A stretch of DNA of 50,942 bases from Bacillota bacterium (GTDB lineage Bacteria > Bacillota > Clostridia > Christensenellales > CAG-138), in the NCBI GenBank assembly GCA_023435025.1, contig JAEYSE010000098.1, positions 1 through 50,942 on the forward strand, read 5' to 3'. A program made the position numbers and the translations under genes. The notes under the pieces are model-generated. The model worked only from the letters and a program-made list of their open reading frames with translations. It was not told the DNA's origin and did no database searches. Shown piece by piece: positions 41,893-49,357 of this stretch. How positions within the stretch are numbered: the first letter of the stretch is position 1; the number at the start of each line of letters is the position of its first letter.

Positions 41893-42801
41893 ATGCAACT
41901 AGACCGCCTGTTCGAAATCGTATACCTGTTGCTCAACCGGAAAGGCATGACAGCCAGAGAGCTTGCCGCGCATTTTGAGGTCTCCCAGCGTACCATATAC
42001 CGCGATGTGGAGACGCTTGCACAGGCGGGCGTTCCCATATTCGCGCTAAAAGGCGCGAACGGCGGCATCCGGTTGACGGAGAATTTTGTATTCAACCGGA
42101 CGTACCTGAACGCGGATGAGCAGCAGAATATCCTTTCCTCCCTGCGGGGGATGGGTGCGGTTCAGCCGGAGACTGCACGCCCGGTGCTGAATAAGCTTTC
42201 TGCGCTTTTTGGGCAGGAGGGGTTCGATTGGATCGAGGTGGATTTTTCGCCGTGGGGAACCCGCAGCCCGGTTGGCGGGTTGTTTCAGCAGCTGAAAAGC
42301 GCCATACTCGCGCAGCGCGTCATTCAATTTACATACAGCGGCATGGGTGGCGGCACGGCCTTGCGCACCGTGGAACCTATGAAGCTTGTGTTACGCGGCA
42401 TCGACTGGTACCTGCTAGGCTTTTGCAGGGACAGGGAGGATTTTCGCTATTTTAAGCTTTTGCGGATGGATCAACTTGCCGTACTTGAAGAGACGTTCAA
42501 AAGAAGGCCGCTACCCGATCTTAAGGCGCCGGAGCGGAGTCTTGGCGATATGCCCATGGTAGATCTGACCGTACGCATTGCGCCGGATATGGAATACCGC
42601 GTGCGCGAAGAATTCTTAAAGGAACAATGGGAGAGACAAGAGGACGGAGATTTTCTGGTCCGGTTTTCTATGCCCAACAACGCATGGCTTATGGAATACC
42701 TGATGACATACGGGGAGCATATAACGGTGCTTTCTCCTGAGCATGTCCGGCGGGAACTGGTGGAGAAATTAAAAAACATGCTGCACAAATATGAAATATG
42801 A
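41893..42801 (+). CDS. WYL-domain (YafY-type) transcriptional regulator
   Basis: Transcription factor of 302 residues: N-terminal winged HTH (RLFEIVYLLLNRKGMTAREL, VSQRTIYRDVETLAQAG), central WYL domain (VIQFTYSG, MKLVLRGIDWYLLGFCRDR) and a C-terminal WCX extension (YRVREEFLKEQWERQEDG). GAAGG precedes the start. It sits between the D-threonine-aldolase-like gene and a GyrI-like protein, a common pairing of YafY and GyrI proteins. The ligand and targets are unknown. Confidence 0.92.
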   Translation: MQLDRLFEIVYLLLNRKGMTARELAAHFEVSQRTIYRDVETLAQAGVPIFALKGANGGIRLTENFVFNRTYLNADEQQNILSSLRGMGAVQPETARPVLNKLSALFGQEGFDWIEVDFSPWGTRSPVGGLFQQLKSAILAQRVIQFTYSGMGGGTALRTVEPMKLVLRGIDWYLLGFCRDREDFRYFKLLRMDQLAVLEETFKRRPLPDLKAPERSLGDMPMVDLTVRIAPDMEYRVREEFLKEQWERQEDGDFLVRFSMPNNAWLMEYLMTYGEHITVLSPEHVRRELVEKLKNMLHKYEI

Positions 42802-42859
42802 CATGCTGTTGTCCAAATTCGCATGTTACGCTGGTCAAAAAGAAAAGAGGAATTTGGGT

Positions 42860-43495
42860 ATGGAAAAGCTTGATTATAAAAAGGCCTTCAAGGACCTGTA
42901 CTTGCCAAAGGCGGAACCTGCGGCCATAATTGTGCCACCCATGCAGTTTCTGATGGTGGAGGGCTGCGGCAACCCCAACACGCCGGGAGGGGAATACCAG
43001 CAGAGCGTGGGGCTACTCTATGCGCTTGCTTACACCATCAAAATGAGCAAGGCAGGAAGCGATGTTGACGGGTATTTTGAATATTCCATGCCGCCTTTGG
43101 AAGGGCAGTGGTGGCTGTCCCATGGGGGTAAGTATGAATTCTTAAGTGACGATAAGGACAAGTTCTGCTTCTGCTCCATGCTGCGGCAGCCGGAATTTAT
43201 TACGCAGGAAATATTCCGCTGGGCGTGCGGGGAAGTGGAGCGTAAAAAGGGGATAGATACCGCAAAGGCACGGCTTACTCAATTTGAAGAAGGGCTGTGC
43301 GTCCAGTGTATGCATATCGGCCCTTATGATGAAGAACCAAAAACGCTTTCACGTATGCTGCGCTTTATGGAGGAAAACGGCTATGCAGGAGATATCAATG
43401 ATACGCGCCGTCATCACGAGATATATTTAAAAGACCCGCTCAAGACCAAGCCGGAGAATCTTCTGACGGTGCTGCGGCACCCGGTACGCGGATAG
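42860..43495 (+). CDS. GyrI-like small-molecule-binding domain protein
   Basis: Cytoplasmic protein of 211 residues consisting of a stand-alone GyrI-like domain. It opens MEKLDYKKAFKDLYLPKAEP and has VPPMQFLMVEGCGNPNTPGG, CVQCMHIGPYDEEPKTLSRM and HHEIYLKDPLKTKPENLLTV, all typical of the family member usually found beside YafY regulators. AGAGGA precedes ATG 42860; the longer frame begins inside the WYL gene. Some members hydrolyse or bind cationic compounds; the role here is unknown. Confidence 0.9.
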   Translation: MEKLDYKKAFKDLYLPKAEPAAIIVPPMQFLMVEGCGNPNTPGGEYQQSVGLLYALAYTIKMSKAGSDVDGYFEYSMPPLEGQWWLSHGGKYEFLSDDKDKFCFCSMLRQPEFITQEIFRWACGEVERKKGIDTAKARLTQFEEGLCVQCMHIGPYDEEPKTLSRMLRFMEENGYAGDINDTRRHHEIYLKDPLKTKPENLLTVLRHPVRG

Positions 43496-43587
43496 TGTAA
43501 AATTTCCAGTCTATTCATTCCTTTCCGCTGTTTCATGCGGTATGATAGTGAGAAACATACCTACATTTCGTTGCGGAGGGGACAGAT

Positions 43588-44358
43588 ATGGCAACCGTCG
43601 TGCTCACCGGCGCGAACCAGGGCATTGGGTACTATATGGCGCGGCAACTTTTGGAGGACGGCCATAGTGTGGCGGTTCTGGATATCGAAACCGACCATAT
43701 CGCAGATCTTGCCTTGCAGTACGAAAAACGGCTGTTGCCATTTGCATGTGACGTCACGGACGTTGCGGCGGTTACACAAGCTGTTGAGCGTATCGTGCGG
43801 GAGTTTGGCGGGATAGACTATGCCATACACAACGCCTGTATCTGCACATTCTTAAGCTTCCTGCAATCCGATGAGGACATGTTCCGCCACGTGCATGAGG
43901 TGAATTTTTACGGCGCGCTGCATCTGACAAATGCTGTGCTGCCATACATGCTTTCGCAAAGGCGGGGCAGAGTGTTCTTTGTAAGCTCCGGCGTAGGCGT
44001 GACGGGGTTTACCAACATCAGCCCCTATGCTTCGAGCAAAGGGGCGCTTGAGTCGCTTGCAAAATGCCTGCACCTGGAGCATAGATCGCAGGGCGTGACG
44101 TTCCACATCATGCACCCACCGCTGACCAGGACGGCGTCGTCAAGCCCACTGCCCATCCCCGATGAAATGAAGGAAGGCCCGGAAAAGGTGGGCCGCGGTT
44201 TGGCCAAACGCCTTGATAAAAACAGTTTTATTATCTGCCACAGCACGGCCCAAGCTTTGCAGACCAAGCTCGCGTACCGGTTCCCCCTTGCGCTGGGCGG
44301 GCTTATGAGCAAAATGACCGAAAACTACCGGCAGCCAGAACTTAATAACGAGCGATGA
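43588..44358 (+). CDS. SDR-family oxidoreductase
   Basis: NAD(P)-dependent short-chain dehydrogenase of 256 residues. LTGANQGIGYYMARQL holds the nucleotide motif, CDVTD the adenine site, SSG the catalytic Ser region and YASSKGALESL the Tyr-Lys pair. The C-terminal part is less usual: HIMHPPLTRTASSSPLPI and a hydrophobic stretch AYRFPLALGGL. GCGGAGGGG precedes the start. Its stop overlaps the next start (ATGA). The substrate is unknown. Confidence 0.9.
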   Translation: MATVVLTGANQGIGYYMARQLLEDGHSVAVLDIETDHIADLALQYEKRLLPFACDVTDVAAVTQAVERIVREFGGIDYAIHNACICTFLSFLQSDEDMFRHVHEVNFYGALHLTNAVLPYMLSQRRGRVFFVSSGVGVTGFTNISPYASSKGALESLAKCLHLEHRSQGVTFHIMHPPLTRTASSSPLPIPDEMKEGPEKVGRGLAKRLDKNSFIICHSTAQALQTKLAYRFPLALGGLMSKMTENYRQPELNNER

Positions 44359-45302
44359 GACAAGCAGAGGGAAAAAAGAATCAATCAATGCACAGGCGCT
44401 ATCCGTACGACTGCGTTTATGCCGCGCTTTTTCTGTGCGTGGTATTTCTAGTTGGCTGCGCGCAAGTGCTGCCCGCGCCCACTCCAACAGCCGCCGTGGC
44501 GACGGGACAGGTCTCTACTACCCCTTCTCCTGCCGCCACACCCGCGCCGACCCCATATGAGAGTATCAATCCCGAGGGGGAAACCATCAAAACCCGTTTC
44601 CGCCCGCCGGAAGGCTATGAGAGGAAGCCTGCGGACGGATACGGGGAATTTCTGCGCAATCAAAAGCTGTTGCCCGACGGAAGTCCAATTCTACTTTACA
44701 ACGGTGAGGAAGCCGCCATACAGGCCTGGCATGCCGCGGTGCTTGAACTAAGCGTTGGGGAAAGGGACTTGCAGCAATGCGCAGACGCTGCGCTGCGCCT
44801 AAGGTGCGAGTATCTCTATTCAATCGGGGAGTATGACAAAATCAATTACCACCTCACCAACGGAGACGAATTCCCGTACAGCAAGTGGCGGGACGGTTAC
44901 CGGCTGGAGGTAGACGGCAATACCACCCGTACGGTAAAGAAGGCGGAGCCGGACGAAAGCTACGAAGTGTTCTACGATTACATGCAGGTGCTATTCAACT
45001 ACGCGAGTACCCGTTCGCTCTACCCGGAAAGCGAAGTCGTTCCTTTAGAGGATATTCAGGTGGGGGATATATTCATATTCTCCGGAAGCCCGGGGCATTG
45101 CGTCATCGTAATGGACGTGTGCGAGAATGAGCTGGGGGAAAAGGCTATACTGGTGGGGCAGGGCAACATGCCAGCGCAGCAGGTGCATATTATATGTTCG
45201 CCCGAAACGGACCAGCCTTGGCTTTTTTTGAACAGGATTTGGGGCCGCATCAAAATTATGAGTTGGGGGTTTACTTCAGATAACATTCGACGCATGCCAT
45301 AA
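44355..45302 (+). CDS. DUF4846-family lipoprotein
   Basis: Predicted surface lipoprotein of 315 residues. A basic N-terminus is followed by a hydrophobic segment ending LVGC (Cys at about 35), then a Thr/Pro/Ala linker (PAPTPTAAVATG) and the folded domain. Blocks such as YGEFLRNQKLLPDGSPILLY, ELSVGERDLQQCADAALRLR, WRDGYR, VGDIFIFSGSPGHCVIVMDV and GQGNMPAQQVHI match the DUF4846 family. The GHCVIVMD portion recalls cysteine-peptidase-like folds, but function is not established. Start may be ATG 44355 (coupled to the SDR) or ATG 44388, which follows AGAGGG. Confidence 0.8.
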   Translation: MRQAEGKKNQSMHRRYPYDCVYAALFLCVVFLVGCAQVLPAPTPTAAVATGQVSTTPSPAATPAPTPYESINPEGETIKTRFRPPEGYERKPADGYGEFLRNQKLLPDGSPILLYNGEEAAIQAWHAAVLELSVGERDLQQCADAALRLRCEYLYSIGEYDKINYHLTNGDEFPYSKWRDGYRLEVDGNTTRTVKKAEPDESYEVFYDYMQVLFNYASTRSLYPESEVVPLEDIQVGDIFIFSGSPGHCVIVMDVCENELGEKAILVGQGNMPAQQVHIICSPETDQPWLFLNRIWGRIKIMSWGFTSDNIRRMP

Positions 45303-45350
45303 TGCGGCCATAGAAAAACCCTTTGGGCTTTGCCGATACTCTGCGGCCGG

Positions 45351-45378
45351 AAAAAAACAGCCTTGCGCACGGAAGACT
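45351..45378 (-). terminator. Terminator of the minus-strand membrane-anchored protein gene
   Basis: On the minus strand AGTCTT pairs with AAGGCT (one G-T pair) and is followed by GTTTTTTT. The stem overlaps the stop codon. Confidence 0.6.
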
Positions 45379-46012
45379 ATAAAGCATACTTTTCTATTAC
45401 ACAGCTTATAAAGTCTGTGAATTCATCTTCTGTTATGCCGTCTCTTCCTTCAATATAATATTCATATCCTTCAATTGTAAATGATGCGATATAAACAGCT
45501 TTTTGCTCGAGCGAAAATCCGGTATTGGGGTTTTGTGAGACAGTCGGTTCTCTAATAAAGGCGTTTACAGTAACGCCATGAATTGTTGAGCTTTTTTGCT
45601 TACCATCATAGGACCAATCGACAAATACATGGCTTTCATCAGACCATTGTTTGTTTGCTATAGAGACATAAAACATTTTACCGAAGTATGGCTCATTGTT
45701 AGGAGCAAGAATACCTAGCGTAATAGATTCCAATACATTTTTGTCAAAATATTTGGCTGTGCCATAAATCCAATAGCCTTCGAGATCTTCAGGAATGCAG
45801 CTTTTAATATCAATCCCAAGCATACTTTTTATTTCATCCGCATCAATATCTTCGGAGTATGCATTCGGATTCCATTTAGGTGCCCCATCAGTAACGCTAT
45901 CAAGTTTATTAAAGTGTAATGGTTTCGGATTGCTTAAATTGACATACAAAACACCAAATAGGATAACCGCAAAAAGCACAGATCCAATGATTAAGATGTT
46001 CCGCTTTTTCAT
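45377..46012 (-). CDS. Hypothetical membrane-anchored extracellular protein
   Basis: Protein of 211 residues with a basic start (MKKRN), one N-terminal hydrophobic helix (about 6-25) and a soluble part predicted outside the cell. No lipobox is seen. The soluble part has KFDKN-like and YEYYIEGRDGITEDEFTDFI segments but no family I can name. AAGGAG precedes the start. The gene is visibly more AT-rich than its neighbours, which suggests later acquisition. It is monocistronic with its own terminator. Confidence 0.75.
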   Translation of the reverse strand: MKKRNILIIGSVLFAVILFGVLYVNLSNPKPLHFNKLDSVTDGAPKWNPNAYSEDIDADEIKSMLGIDIKSCIPEDLEGYWIYGTAKYFDKNVLESITLGILAPNNEPYFGKMFYVSIANKQWSDESHVFVDWSYDGKQKSSTIHGVTVNAFIREPTVSQNPNTGFSLEQKAVYIASFTIEGYEYYIEGRDGITEDEFTDFISCVIEKYAL

Positions 46013-46272
46013 ATATGGCGCTCCTTATGATATGTTTGTGATGGTCATCATAATTCATCCTACATGTAAATGATATAATATATGTATAATTTCAACAAGT
46101 TTACATATTGCCCGAACCATATATCGGGACGCAATTGGAAGAAGATCAGGTACCCAGCCAAATCAGCATAAAAGAGTACCCGGCTCCTTTTGTGGAAAGC
46201 TGCGGCGCCCACACGCCTGAAAAAAGCGCCCGTTTTTCTTTGCTATCTGCGCGTAAGACAATGTTGCCGCAC

Positions 46273-46302
46273 TTGACAATCGCGCGCGCCATACTCTACT
46301 AT
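46273..46302 (+). promoter_or_regulatory. Promoter of cysS
   Basis: TTGACA (46273-46278) and TACTAT (46297-46302) are 18 bp apart. Upstream, 46013-46272 holds the minus-strand gene's promoter region and nothing else that I can support. Confidence 0.75.
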
Positions 46303-46326
46303 ATGAATTGGAAAAAGAGAGGCAAT

Positions 46327-46370
46327 GCCGCTCCATTAGGGAAATCCCTAAAGGGCGGCGGCGTTTTTTT
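46327..46370 (+). terminator. Leader terminator (attenuator) of cysS
   Basis: GCCGC pairs with GCGGC and an inner TTAGGGA-AA-TCCCTAA stem is stacked inside, followed by TTTTTTT, all between the cysS promoter and gene. A second hairpin, GCCCGC-TAGA-GCGGGC (46379-46396), lies just before the AAGGAGG. No T-box consensus was found, so the control signal is unknown. Confidence 0.65.
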
Positions 46371-46413
46371 ACCCATTGCGCCCGCTAGAGGCGGGCGGCT
46401 ATAAGGAGGCAAT

Positions 46414-47802
46414 ATGCAGATTTATAACACCATGACCCGCAAGAAGGAAGAGCTTGTGCCGGTAAACCCCGGGCGCATCGGCATGTATGCCTGCGGGCCT
46501 ACGGTGTACAATTTCTTCCACATCGGCAACGCGCGCCCGTTTATCGTGTTTGATACGCTGCGCAGATATCTCCAGTACCGCGGCTATCAGGTCACGTTCG
46601 TGCAGAACTTCACAGATATCGACGATAAAATGATACGCCGCGCCAACGCGGAAGGCACCACAGTGAAGGAGCTTGCCGAGCGCTTTATTCAGGAATATTA
46701 TCAAGACGCGGACGCCCTTGGCATTGGCCGGGCGGACGTCAACCCCCGCGCCACCGCGCATATCCCGGAGATCATCAAGCTGGTAGAAACGCTCATTGAA
46801 AAAGGGCATGCTTACGCAACCGAGGAAGGCGACGTATACTTTAGCGTCCGCAGTTACCCCGAGTACGGCAAGCTTTCCGGCCAGAGCATAGATGATCTTG
46901 AAAGCGGCGCGCGCATTGACCCGACAGAGCAAAAGCGCGATCCCCTCGACTTTGCGCTATGGAAGGCGCAGAAGCCGGGAGAGCCTGCATGGGAAAGTCC
47001 GTGGGGCATGGGCCGCCCCGGCTGGCATATTGAGTGCTCCGCTATGAGCATGACCATACTGGGCGAGACGTTCGATATCCACGGCGGCGGGCAGGACCTT
47101 GTGTTCCCGCACCATGAAAACGAGATCGCGCAGAGCGAAGCGGCGACAGGAAAGCCCTTTGCGAACGTCTGGATGCACAACGGGTATATCAACGTCAACA
47201 ATCAGAAGATGTCCAAGAGCCTTGACAACTTCTTTACCGTGCGCGATATTTCCAAGGAGTACGATCTGGAAGCCGTGCGCATGTTCATGCTCAGCGCCCA
47301 GTACCGCAACCCCGTCAATTTCTCCCGTGAACTCATTGAGCAGGCGACTGCTGCGCTTGCAAGGCTGCGAACCGCGAAGGAACGCCTTGCGGAAGCTCCA
47401 ATCGGCCCCGCAACCGCGGAGGACGCCGCGTTTGTTGCGGAGCTGGCGGGTTACAAGGACGCCTTCTGTGCCGCTATGGACGACGATCTCAACACCGCGG
47501 ACGCCCTTGGCGTACTATTCGACATGGCGCGCGCCTGCAACACGTTTGTAAGCGAGCCGCGCGGGAAAGAAGCGGTGGAAGCGGCCAGGAAGCTGTATTC
47601 GGAGCTAAATGGAGTGCTGGGGCTTTTAACGCAGAAGAAGGAAGAGGAATTTCCGCAGGAAGCGCTTACCCTGCTCGAACAGCGCCAGGCCGCCCGAGCA
47701 GCCAAGGACTGGGGACGCTCGGACGCCATACGTGACACGTTAAAGGCCATGGGCTATGCGGTGGAGGACACCAAGCAGGGCCCCAAGCTTAAAAAGATAT
47801 AG
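46414..47802 (+). CDS. cysS: Cysteinyl-tRNA synthetase
   Basis: Class I aminoacyl-tRNA synthetase of 462 residues that charges tRNA-Cys. ACGPTVYNFFHIGNARPF carries the HIGH-like motif and a zinc Cys; zinc ligands follow in WHIECSAMS and FPHHENE; the KMSKS motif is exact (NQKMSKSLDNF). The C-terminal helical domain is complete and ends VEDTKQGPKLKKI. AAGGAGG precedes the start. It has its own promoter with an attenuator and two terminators after it. Confidence 0.98.
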   Translation: MQIYNTMTRKKEELVPVNPGRIGMYACGPTVYNFFHIGNARPFIVFDTLRRYLQYRGYQVTFVQNFTDIDDKMIRRANAEGTTVKELAERFIQEYYQDADALGIGRADVNPRATAHIPEIIKLVETLIEKGHAYATEEGDVYFSVRSYPEYGKLSGQSIDDLESGARIDPTEQKRDPLDFALWKAQKPGEPAWESPWGMGRPGWHIECSAMSMTILGETFDIHGGGQDLVFPHHENEIAQSEAATGKPFANVWMHNGYINVNNQKMSKSLDNFFTVRDISKEYDLEAVRMFMLSAQYRNPVNFSRELIEQATAALARLRTAKERLAEAPIGPATAEDAAFVAELAGYKDAFCAAMDDDLNTADALGVLFDMARACNTFVSEPRGKEAVEAARKLYSELNGVLGLLTQKKEEEFPQEALTLLEQRQAARAAKDWGRSDAIRDTLKAMGYAVEDTKQGPKLKKI

Positions 47803-47811
47803 AAGTCCCAT

Positions 47812-47850
47812 CCCATCGACAAAGTCCTGCGGACCGCGTCGATGGGTTTT
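47812..47850 (+). terminator. Terminator 1 after cysS
   Basis: CCCATCGAC pairs with GTCGATGGG (47838-47846) and is followed by TTTT. Confidence 0.8.
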
Positions 47851-47862
47851 CTGTGGATCAAA

Positions 47863-47888
47863 ATGCCGCTGATAGCGGCATTTTTTTT
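47863..47888 (+). terminator. Terminator 2 after cysS
   Basis: ATGCCGCT pairs with AGCGGCAT around GAT and is followed by a run of T, giving a tandem terminator. Confidence 0.85.
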
Positions 47889-48081
47889 GCCGATTCGATG
47901 CACCGAATGGTATACTCAGAGCTTCCAATCGCCGACGGCGATTCGAAAAAGTACGCGAGGTATTTTTCGACAAGCTGAAGCGGCAGAGCAGCTTTGCCGT
48001 TATTTGCATGCCAGTTGAAGGGAACCTTGTGGGTGGATCCTGCGTTATTAAGGCAAAGAGAAAGCAAAAGGAGAAGTTTCA
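47887..48081 (+). promoter_or_regulatory. Promoter and structured leader of the stalk-domain gene
   Basis: TTGCCG (47887-47892) and TATACT (47911-47916) are 18 bp apart. The 160-nt leader has three local stems: AATCGCC-GAC-GGCGATT, CGAAAAA...TTTTTCG, and overlapping AAGCTG/CAGCTT and CGGCA/TGCCG pairs that exclude each other. No known riboswitch core was recognised. Confidence 0.5.
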
Positions 48082-49092
48082 ATGAACCTCAAACAAAGAT
48101 TGGGAAGCTTACTGCTTGTTGTGCTGCTTCTGAGCGTGTTGGTGGGGCAGGCTGCTTTTGCCGCTATCGGCAACGCCACTACCGTCCTGCCCGACGCTAC
48201 GGAGGAGACCCCTGTGATGGGTGAAGTCCAGAGCCCTTATATCATAATCCGAGGAACCATCAAAAAGGTTACCATTACAGGTGATATCATACATGTGGAA
48301 GTGGTAAAAGAGGATGGCAATGAGAGCATTATTCTAAATATCACCGATACTACCAAGATCGTGGACTCCGTGAAGCGCGTTGCTGTAGCGCCCAAGGATC
48401 TTACGGTGGGAAGCACGATGTATGCGTGGCACAGCCCGTTTACCACCCGTAGCTACCCCGCCATCGCCAACGCGGAAGCGCTGATCGTAAACGTGCCCAA
48501 GGAGGGCCCTGCCGGCCAGTTCTTTGAAGTGGAAAAGGTCACAATGAACAGAGACGGCAGTATCACTGTGCTCAATGCGGAACAGGACCTGTATTTCACA
48601 ATCCCGAAGAACACCAAGATTGGGCTGTTCAACACCAAGAAGACCATCCGACTTTCTGCCATTAAGCCCGGCACGAAGCTTGTTGTATGGTATGAGGTCG
48701 CGGCGCTCAGTTATCCGGCCCAGGCTGGCGGCGATCAGGTGATTGCATTTACGGATGAATATGACGGTTACGTTTCCGTGATCGGCACCGCCGTCCGGGT
48801 CAACGGCGCAAGCATCCGCCATAAGGCCATCATAGAAAACGGCACGGTCTTTGTCCCCGCGCAGGACGTGGCAAAGAAGCTTGGCTTCTCCGCCAGGACA
48901 AAGGAAAAGACGCTTACGCTCAAAAAATCCGGCAAGGTAGTCGCTGTTATTTATGCAGGCAAGGATACCTTTACCTATCAGGGCGAAGAACACTACACCA
49001 CAGCACCCGTTTTCAAGAATGGCCGCATGTATGTTGAGCTTTCCCTGTTTGGAATGCTTGGTAACTTCAAGCTGGCTCACCCGGTGCGTTAA
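48082..49092 (+). CDS. Secreted stalk-domain (copper amine oxidase N-terminal-like) protein
   Basis: Exported protein of 336 residues. A signal peptide (hydrophobic 9-24, cleavage after AFA near 27) leads a beta-rich region (about 45-230). The C-terminal 100 residues have the short repeats of the Cu-amine-oxidase N-terminal or stalk domain: VRVNGASIRHKAIIENGTVF, VPAQDVAKKLGFSARTKEKT and GRMYVELSLFGMLG. In Clostridia such domains act as surface adhesive or structural modules and not as oxidases. AAAAGGAG precedes the start. The ligand is unknown. Confidence 0.85.
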   Translation: MNLKQRLGSLLLVVLLLSVLVGQAAFAAIGNATTVLPDATEETPVMGEVQSPYIIIRGTIKKVTITGDIIHVEVVKEDGNESIILNITDTTKIVDSVKRVAVAPKDLTVGSTMYAWHSPFTTRSYPAIANAEALIVNVPKEGPAGQFFEVEKVTMNRDGSITVLNAEQDLYFTIPKNTKIGLFNTKKTIRLSAIKPGTKLVVWYEVAALSYPAQAGGDQVIAFTDEYDGYVSVIGTAVRVNGASIRHKAIIENGTVFVPAQDVAKKLGFSARTKEKTLTLKKSGKVVAVIYAGKDTFTYQGEEHYTTAPVFKNGRMYVELSLFGMLGNFKLAHPVR

Positions 49093-49118
49093 CCCCGCAT
49101 GCCGGAAAGGGTTTTTGC

Positions 49119-49147
49119 TTGACAGCATGCCGTCTGCTCGGTATACT
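49119..49147 (+). promoter_or_regulatory. Consensus promoter of the ABC-F attenuator transcript
   Basis: TTGACA (49119-49124) and TATACT (49142-49147) are exactly 17 bp apart. Transcription should start near 49154, about 200 nt before the ABC-F start codon. Confidence 0.88.
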
Positions 49148-49176
49148 GACAATAACAACCATGGAGGAGTGAAAGG

Positions 49177-49197
49177 ATGCGCATTTTTTCCCGCTGA
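49177..49197 (+). CDS. Leader peptide MRIFSR of the ABC-F attenuator
   Basis: A six-codon frame (M-R-I-F-S-R, stop TGA) with an excellent GGAGGAG site 7 bp before its ATG, placed about 25 nt after the predicted transcription start. Such short frames precede many ribosome-targeting resistance genes, where drug-stalled ribosomes change the leader RNA fold. Translation is predicted, not shown. An overlapping ATG at 49161 would encode only two residues after Met and is part of the ribosome site. Confidence 0.7.
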   Translation: MRIFSR

Positions 49198-49210
49198 ACA
49201 ATATGTTTAG

Positions 49211-49340
49211 GATGGCGATGGCGGTAGTATGCCGTTCGACGCCGTCGCGGGAAAGTGAAAGCGCCTTTGCTCCATCAGCTGATTGTTTTGCCTTAATTTG
49301 CAATGCAAGCGGCGGGAAAGCTTTCCCGCCGCTTTTTTGT
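49211..49340 (+). terminator. Transcription attenuator upstream of the ABC-F gene
   Basis: The terminator AAGCGGCGGGAA-AGCT-TTCCCGCCGCTT (49307-49334) ends in a T run. GCGGGAAAG occurs twice: in the terminator's 5' arm (49312-49320) and at 49247-49255. The upstream copy can pair with CTTTCCCGC (49321-49329) as an antiterminator. GCGATGGC (49215-49222) can pair with GCCGTCGC (49241-49248), one G-U, and mask that antiterminator. A ribosome stalled on the leader peptide would reach close to 49210 and could free it. Confidence 0.75.
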
Positions 49341-49357
49341 ATGCTTAGGAGGGCAAT

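Noticed and set aside
46108..46404. 98-codon frame upstream of cysS
   Set aside because: It runs across the cysS promoter and attenuator, and has no ribosome site or recognizable sequence.
46303..46413. T-box riboswitch before cysS
   Set aside because: The leader is only about 100 nt and no AGGGTGGNACCGCG-type core is present.
48030..48050. T-box-like GGGTGGATCC string in the leader of the stalk-domain gene
   Set aside because: It lacks the rest of the T-box core and any specifier or terminator arrangement, and the downstream gene is not an amino-acid gene.
49161..49172. Mini-frame ATG-GAG-GAG-TGA before the MRIFSR leader peptide
   Set aside because: It consists of the ribosome-binding site itself and has no upstream site of its own.
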